A stretch of 64,000 nucleotides of DNA from Anderseniella sp039978075. Its GTDB lineage: Bacteria > Pseudomonadota > Alphaproteobacteria > Rhizobiales > Aestuariivirgaceae. The position numbers and the translations under genes are program-made. How positions within the stretch are numbered: the stretch's first letter is position 1; every line of letters starts with the position of its first letter. The notes beneath the pieces are model-generated. The model did no database searches. It worked only from the letters and a program-made list of their open reading frames with translations, and had not been told where the DNA came from. Shown one piece after another: positions 59,512-64,000 of the stretch. The stretch spans positions 620,001 to 684,000 of the forward strand of contig JBDWCA010000011.1 of the NCBI GenBank assembly GCA_039978075.1, written 5' to 3'.

Positions 59512-60474
59512 CTATTGCAGGCGTGAAGACAGGTAATTGCGCAGGTTGACCGGTTGCCGTCCAAGCCCGAGTTTCTTGCGGATATTGTTGCGATGAAAAT
59601 CAATGGTACTGGTACCGCGCGACATGATCCGCGCGATATCCTTGGTGGTTCGGCCCTGCACAATCATCTGCGCAATTTCCGACTCTGTCGGTGTCAGCGG
59701 TTCAAGTGCCGACACCATCTGGTGAGCCAGTGGTGAGGTGATCGTTTTCAGGTTGGATTCCAGAACGGCCAGATAGGCTCCCGCAGCCGGGTCGTCTGCA
59801 ATCTGTGATTTCAGTCTTGATATCTGCGGTAGAATTAAACAGTCGATCTGGCGTGACAAATCGGCATCCTGTTCGGACCGGGCCGTCTCAACACGTTCCA
59901 GTAACACTCGCAGCGCCGTGTTGGCCTCACTCAGTTGCCTGGTGCGTCTTTCGACCCGCGTTTCCAGTTGTTCCAGTGTGTTTTTCAGTTCCTGTTCCAC
60001 GGTTTTGCGTCGTTCGATTTCAACCAGCAGAACCAGATCGGTTTCCACAACCCCCTTGAACTCTCCGATCAGGTCCCTGCATTCCATCGCATGGTCATTT
60101 TCATGCCGGTCAAGAACACAGATCGTGCCGAAAACACTTTGGTCAGGCCAGTACAACGGGTAACCGACATAAAACGTCATGCCGAATTCCAGGTCGTCAT
60201 TGTTGCACCATCTGGCTTGCTTGCGGGCATCGGGGACGACCAGTTCGTCTCCGGTCTCCAGTACACCCTGACAGTACAGATTTTCGTTCAGAATGAACGA
60301 CTGGCCAACCTTGTATGGATTCTCGCCGGACTGGTTTGCCACCAGCACCGAGTGCCGCGGTGCGCTGGTTTTCATGATCAGGCTGGCAGGCACCTTGGTC
60401 ACGCTGGACAGGAGGTCGACCACGCGTTGCCATTTTCCCAGCATCGATTGCGGGATCGCGGGGTTGCTTTGCAT
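59512..60474 (-). CDS. GAF-domain LuxR-type transcriptional regulator
   Basis: Regulator of 320 residues. An N-terminal GAF domain (about 15-160: ENPYKVGQSFILNENLYCQGV, ARWCNNDDLEFGMTFYVGYPL, VFGTICVLD) is followed by a coiled coil (near 165-215, ELKNTLEQLETRVERRTRQLSE in part) and a C-terminal LuxR helix-turn-helix with LTPTESEIAQMIVQGRTTKDIA and STIDFHRNNIRKKLG. It senses a small ligand, light or redox state through GAF. ATG 60474 has AAAGG upstream; ATG 60507 is an alternative. Confidence 0.9.
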   Translation of the reverse strand: MQSNPAIPQSMLGKWQRVVDLLSSVTKVPASLIMKTSAPRHSVLVANQSGENPYKVGQSFILNENLYCQGVLETGDELVVPDARKQARWCNNDDLEFGMTFYVGYPLYWPDQSVFGTICVLDRHENDHAMECRDLIGEFKGVVETDLVLLVEIERRKTVEQELKNTLEQLETRVERRTRQLSEANTALRVLLERVETARSEQDADLSRQIDCLILPQISRLKSQIADDPAAGAYLAVLESNLKTITSPLAHQMVSALEPLTPTESEIAQMIVQGRTTKDIARIMSRGTSTIDFHRNNIRKKLGLGRQPVNLRNYLSSRLQ

Positions 60475-60528
60475 GACAGGCGGCCTTTCGGAAGTGACAC
60501 GCCTCATCCTATGACGAGAACGGCCGGA

Positions 60529-61176
60529 CTAGAAAGGGACTTGCGCGCAAAATGTTTCGACCGCACCACCAGTGGGATGACGAACGGTCAGCGTATGAGC
60601 ATGCAGCATAAGCCGTGGCGCAGCAGCAGCGTCGCCGTAAAGCGGGTCACCAAGTACCGGGTGGCCGATCTCTTTCAGGTGAACACGCAACTGATGTGAC
60701 CGGCCTGTGTGGGGTGCCAGGTCCAGACGGCTTGCATTGTCGTTGCGCGATATCACCCGCCACCGGGTTAGGGCTGGTTTGCCGGTTTCATGGCACACCT
60801 TCTGCAATGGCCTGTTGGGCCAGTCGGCGATCAGCGGCAGGTCGATTTCTCCGTCGTCTGCCTCCACACAGCCCGCCACAATGGCCTGGTAGGTCTTGCT
60901 CAGGTGCCTGCGTTCAAACTGCAGGCCCAGATGGCGCTGTGCGCTGGCATTCATTGCCATGATGAACACACCCGATGTGTCACGATCCAGCCTGTGTACT
61001 ATAAGCGCTCCGGGATGGATGGCGTGGACACGCGCTTCCAGGCAGTCTGCCAGGTCTGCACCTTTTCCGGGAACCGACAGAAGTCCGGATGGCTTGTCCA
61101 GAACCAGCAGATCGCTGTCCTGGTGAATGATGGCGAGGCCGGTGTCTGCCGGCGGACGGTAAATCTGCCCGGTCAT
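60529..61176 (-). CDS. RluA-family pseudouridine synthase
   Basis: RNA-modifying enzyme of 215 residues. Catalytic aspartate in HRLDRDTSGV, then HLSKTYQAIVAG, TGRSHQLRVHL and GHPVLGDPLYG, all standard for RluA-type synthases. It lacks an S4 domain, like RluA itself, which modifies 23S rRNA and tRNAs. ATG 61176 overlaps the MFS stop by 4 bases; the frame reaches further 5'. Whether it is RluA or RsuA/TruC-like is open. Confidence 0.9.
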   Translation of the reverse strand: MTGQIYRPPADTGLAIIHQDSDLLVLDKPSGLLSVPGKGADLADCLEARVHAIHPGALIVHRLDRDTSGVFIMAMNASAQRHLGLQFERRHLSKTYQAIVAGCVEADDGEIDLPLIADWPNRPLQKVCHETGKPALTRWRVISRNDNASRLDLAPHTGRSHQLRVHLKEIGHPVLGDPLYGDAAAAPRLMLHAHTLTVRHPTGGAVETFCAQVPF

Positions 61177-62417
61177 GATTTGCGCAAGGCCAGCCACGCG
61201 CATGCAGACGCAACTAGCACGAAAACGATGTTGAGAAGGCCAATCGCCGGTATGGTCACGCCGCCATCAAACATGGCGCCATATAGCGCAGGAGACATGG
61301 CGCTGGCAAAGATCATGACAGCGGTGGCGACTGCCTTGATTGCTCCCAGATGCTGCACGCCATAGACTTCCGCCCAGAACGGGGCAGTGACGGCGCTGGT
61401 CATGCCGGATGCAGCGCCAAACGACAGAAGCACGCCGAATATCCAGGCATCGTTGTTTCCGGCCATCAGGGCCAACCCGCCCAGGACCATGGGCAAGGTG
61501 AACAGTGGCATCAGGGAGCGCGCGCCGTTCCGGTCGACCAGGATACCGGCCAGCATGGAAAATGTTATCGATGACGCGGCATATGCCATCAGCAAAAGAT
61601 ACCAGGTTTCCAGTTCCCAGCCTTTTGACAGGACGATGTGCTGATGGTGAAACATCAAGCCCGTATTCAGGAATGACGGCGCCAGCACGACCGGCAGCAC
61701 ACCATAAAACCTCGGGTCGCGCAGCATCTCCGCTCTGCTCCACTGCCTTTGGGTCCGGGACAAATTTTCAGTGCTGATATCTGCGTCGAGCAGCGCCATC
61801 TGATCCAGATACCGGCCATGTCTGCGGCGATGATCGGCGATCAGCAGCAGCAGCAGCGGTAACACGATGCAAACCGCAATCAGGCCAAGCACATACCAGG
61901 AATAACGCCAGCCTATTGCGACGATCAATGCTGAAATCGTGATCGGCAGGGTGGCTTCGGCCAGCGTAAAGCCCTGATTGACGATTGCTGACGCCTTGCC
62001 GCGTACTGTCTGGTAATAGCGGTTTACCGATGTGACGGCGATGTGGCTCATCAGGCCCTGGCCGAAATGGCGTAAGAGAAACAGGGCCAGCAGCAGGCTG
62101 AGCCATCCGGTGCTGCTGCCGGCGACCAGACAGGCCAGGCAAAGCCCGATGGTGGTGACGCCAAACACGACGCGCAGATCATATCGGTCGATCAGCTTGC
62201 CCGACCACAAGATCACAATCGCGCTTGCAAGCGTGGACATCATGTAAGCGGTGCCAAACTCGCCATGACTGAGATTGAAGGCGGCGCGGATATCGGCATT
62301 GAACAGGGATATCACAAGCGTCTGGCCCGGAGCAGATGCAAGCGACGCCAGCGTGCCGAACAGCAGCAGTCTCCAGTCGCTCAGCAGTTCAGAGCGCTTG
62401 CCGTCAACATGGGTCAT
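61173..62417 (-). CDS. Major facilitator superfamily transporter
   Basis: Inner-membrane transporter of 414 residues with about 12 helices. The first helix region holds LLLFGTLASLASAPGQTLVISLF and the loop after helix 2 has the MFS pattern WSGKLIDRYDLR; the second half repeats the pattern as LAGILVDRNGAR. Export is likely, substrate unknown. Its stop overlaps the start of the pseudouridine synthase gene. It is divergent from the Sel1-repeat gene. Confidence 0.9.
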   Translation of the reverse strand: MTHVDGKRSELLSDWRLLLFGTLASLASAPGQTLVISLFNADIRAAFNLSHGEFGTAYMMSTLASAIVILWSGKLIDRYDLRVVFGVTTIGLCLACLVAGSSTGWLSLLLALFLLRHFGQGLMSHIAVTSVNRYYQTVRGKASAIVNQGFTLAEATLPITISALIVAIGWRYSWYVLGLIAVCIVLPLLLLLIADHRRRHGRYLDQMALLDADISTENLSRTQRQWSRAEMLRDPRFYGVLPVVLAPSFLNTGLMFHHQHIVLSKGWELETWYLLLMAYAASSITFSMLAGILVDRNGARSLMPLFTLPMVLGGLALMAGNNDAWIFGVLLSFGAASGMTSAVTAPFWAEVYGVQHLGAIKAVATAVMIFASAMSPALYGAMFDGGVTIPAIGLLNIVFVLVASACAWLALRKS

Positions 62418-62502
62418 GGATGAAGAGCCTGTGGGTTTTCACAAGTTTGGAAACTGCCGCAGAGTTGGTGATCTGGCAAGGGACAAGATAGTGTTTTGAC
62501 GG

Positions 62503-62530
62503 TTGCGAAAATCATTTTTACACAGATAAT
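62503..62530 (+). promoter_or_regulatory. Possible promoter of the Sel1-repeat gene
   Basis: TTGCGA (62503-62508) and GATAAT (62525-62530) with a 16-base spacer, 38 bases before the gene's start codon. The -10 matches five of six consensus bases; the -35 is weaker. Confidence 0.4.
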
Positions 62531-62568
62531 ATAAAGTCAGATTGATCTGCGAACATCTGACGGTGTCG

Positions 62569-63717
62569 ATGATGAAGTGTATGCGACAGTGCCGGTATCT
62601 GATTGTCGTGTTCCTGACGATACTGGGTCTCGTTGTGCCGGCGGCATATGCAGGTCCGCTGGAAGATGCGCAGGCAGCGTATGAGGCCAGGGATTATGAG
62701 ACGGCGAGGACGTTATGGCTGCCGCTGGCCGAGCGCGGCATTGCTGAAGCGCAGTATTCCATAGGTGTCCTGTACGATTTCGGCCACGGCATTGGCACAG
62801 ACGACAAACTTGCTGTCGAGTGGTACCGCAAGGCAGCGGATAAGGGAAATAAACTGGCCCTGAACAATCTGGGTGCCATGTACGCCGACGGGGAAGGGGT
62901 CGAAAAGGACACTGGTCGCGCCATTTCGCTGTACGAGCAAGCAGCCCGGCGCGGCAATCCCCGTTCCATGGAGAACATTGCCTATTTGTACTACCACGGC
63001 GCCGGAGTAGACAAAAACCTGCAGTTGGCCGTCACCTGGTTTCGGAAAGCGGCGGACAACAAAATGTCAGGTTCGCAGTTCGAGCTCGGCTACATGCATG
63101 AGTATGGCCTGGGGGTCGCGGAGGATCAGGCCGCCGCTGCAAATTGGTATCGTCTGGCTGCAGGGCAGGGGGAAGTTATTGCGCAATACAACCTTGGCCT
63201 TATGTACTTGCAGGGACGCGGTGTGGAAAAGGATTACAAGCAGGCTGCAGAACTGTTCCGGAGTGCCGCAGAGGCGAAAGATGCCGATGCGCAAGTTCAA
63301 ATTGGAATGATCTATGAAAATGGAACCGGTGTTGCTCAGGACTGGCAACTTGCCCGTGAATGGTATGACAAAGCCGCCAAGAGCGGCAATGCTTACGGTC
63401 AGTACAACCTTGGCGTCATATACTACAATGGCTCAGGCGTTCCGAGGGATCATGAGCTTGCCGGTATCTGGTTGCTGAAAGCTGCCGAACAGGGCCATTC
63501 AACATCCCAGCAATTGGTGGCTGAAATGTATCTGAATGGAGATGGATTTGCGCGCAGTCCGGCGAGGGCGATCAAGTGGTATCGAACATTGATAAAGCAG
63601 GGAAACGTTGAAGCCTATGGCGGGCTTTACATTGCCTTTGTGACTGTGGCGACTGACGCGATCAGCAATACGCTGGAAAGCTGGTTTGGCTACGAGCTAC
63701 AGCATCGCGCGCTCTAG
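62569..63717 (+). CDS. Exported Sel1-repeat protein
   Basis: Protein of 382 residues with a signal peptide (YLIVVFLTILGLVVPAAYAG) and about nine Sel1-like repeats, each with an AQYxIGxxYxxGxGVxxDxxxAxxWxxKAAxxG pattern (for example AQYNLGLMYLQGRGVEKD and GQYNLGVIYYNGSGVPRD). Such proteins scaffold interactions in the periplasm or envelope signalling. Start candidates are 62569, 62572 and 62581; 62569 is used. It ends 4 bases inside a convergent small gene. Confidence 0.87.
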   Translation: MMKCMRQCRYLIVVFLTILGLVVPAAYAGPLEDAQAAYEARDYETARTLWLPLAERGIAEAQYSIGVLYDFGHGIGTDDKLAVEWYRKAADKGNKLALNNLGAMYADGEGVEKDTGRAISLYEQAARRGNPRSMENIAYLYYHGAGVDKNLQLAVTWFRKAADNKMSGSQFELGYMHEYGLGVAEDQAAAANWYRLAAGQGEVIAQYNLGLMYLQGRGVEKDYKQAAELFRSAAEAKDADAQVQIGMIYENGTGVAQDWQLAREWYDKAAKSGNAYGQYNLGVIYYNGSGVPRDHELAGIWLLKAAEQGHSTSQQLVAEMYLNGDGFARSPARAIKWYRTLIKQGNVEAYGGLYIAFVTVATDAISNTLESWFGYELQHRAL

Positions 63718-63881
63718 ACGGTTGCTCGCCCTGCAGCAATATCTGTTATATCGCTGGTCTTCATTGGCTCGTCCAGCGAGCCGGTAACGCCGTTCGACGT
63801 TGCGGAATTCGGTGTGACGGCCAGCAGAACAAGTGCCAGCATGCAGATCAGGCAAAAGCCAAATTTTGAAAAACCGTCCAT
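63714..63881 (-). CDS. Small exported or membrane-anchored protein
   Basis: ORF of 55 codons: a basic start, one hydrophobic segment (FGFCLICMLALVLLAVTP) and a short polar tail (SLDEPMKTSDITD). ATG 63881 has a G-run (GGGGGG) about 7 bases upstream as a weak ribosome site. Its end overlaps the Sel1-repeat gene by 4 bases. No family recognised. Confidence 0.35.
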   Translation of the reverse strand: MDGFSKFGFCLICMLALVLLAVTPNSATSNGVTGSLDEPMKTSDITDIAAGRATV

Positions 63882-64000
63882 CACGCGCCCCCCGTTTCCA
63901 GAATCAGAAACCCATCTGCGAAGACTAGAACGTATGGCGGTTACCGAAAGGTTAACGGGCAATGTGCCTGCCATCAAAAAGGGCTGATTCCTGCTCGCAA

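Overview
The window looks like a chromosomal segment of an alphaproteobacterium, most likely from the Hyphomicrobiales/Rhodobacterales side of the class. The grounds are the SUF gene order (sufC-sufD-...-sufS-sufT-sufA), the sulfite-reduction block cysG-DUF2849-cysI-DUF934-cysH, many 4-bp start/stop overlaps, and fairly high GC in the genes with a sharp AT-rich interruption around 37-39.8 kb. No genus can be named from the sequence alone. No tRNA or rRNA gene, insertion sequence, integrase, prophage or CRISPR array was seen.

Layout. 1-5.2 kb: the 3' part of a suf operon for Fe-S cluster assembly, with a VOC-fold gene and a five-helix membrane protein inserted between sufD and sufS; it converges on an rhlE-type DEAD-box helicase. 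6.9-11 kb: a ProC-like reductase overlapping a protein with a C-terminal cobalamin-binding domain, divergent from oxyR and a hydrolase. 11.0-11.7 kb: a gene-free stretch with two candidate structured RNAs, each ending in a hairpin. 11.7-18 kb: a CHAD protein, parE, and a tight four-gene cassette (membrane desaturase, TauD-type dioxygenase, membrane protein, methyltransferase). 18-29.6 kb: mostly envelope and metabolic genes (parvulin PPIase, exported MBL-fold protein, TPR protein, Tat-exported PhoX, GNAT, FAD oxidoreductase, class II aldolase, sterol-desaturase family protein, L-serine dehydratase, FAH-family hydrolase).

29.7-38.8 kb is one gene of about 3,020 codons for a secreted RTX-type calcium-binding repeat protein with 13 recurring modules and no type I exporter next to it. 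It is preceded by about 1.3 kb of AT-rich DNA without a convincing gene. 40.1-45.7 kb is an assimilatory sulfate/sulfite reduction operon ending in a [2Fe-2S] ferredoxin and a thioredoxin-fold protein. 45.7-48.6 kb is a TetR regulator divergent from a DUF1348/GST/flavin-binding operon, with matching palindromes on both sides of the intergenic region. 49.2-53.4 kb is an RND efflux adaptor-pump pair. 53.4-56 kb holds gltS, yghU and a decayed copy of the yghU 3' end. 56-64 kb carries cysK, an AEC transporter, a Tat-exported MBL-fold protein with a GAF/LuxR regulator upstream, an RluA-type pseudouridine synthase coupled to an MFS transporter, and a Sel1-repeat protein.

Functional threads: sulfur runs through several blocks (sufS, cysG-I-H, cysK), and redox/electrophile defence through others (oxyR, two GSTs, the peroxiredoxin-like protein, the PNPOx-fold protein). 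The most unusual signals are regulatory: a shared GTTGCA-N11-TGCAAC dyad at two distant promoters, nested dyads before cysK, a GAAC/GTTC half-site array before cysG, and the double RNA-like region at 11.05-11.69 kb. No single clearly new defence or biosynthetic system was found. The best candidates for under-described biology are the cobalamin-domain/ProC-like pair and the desaturase-TauD-methyltransferase cassette.
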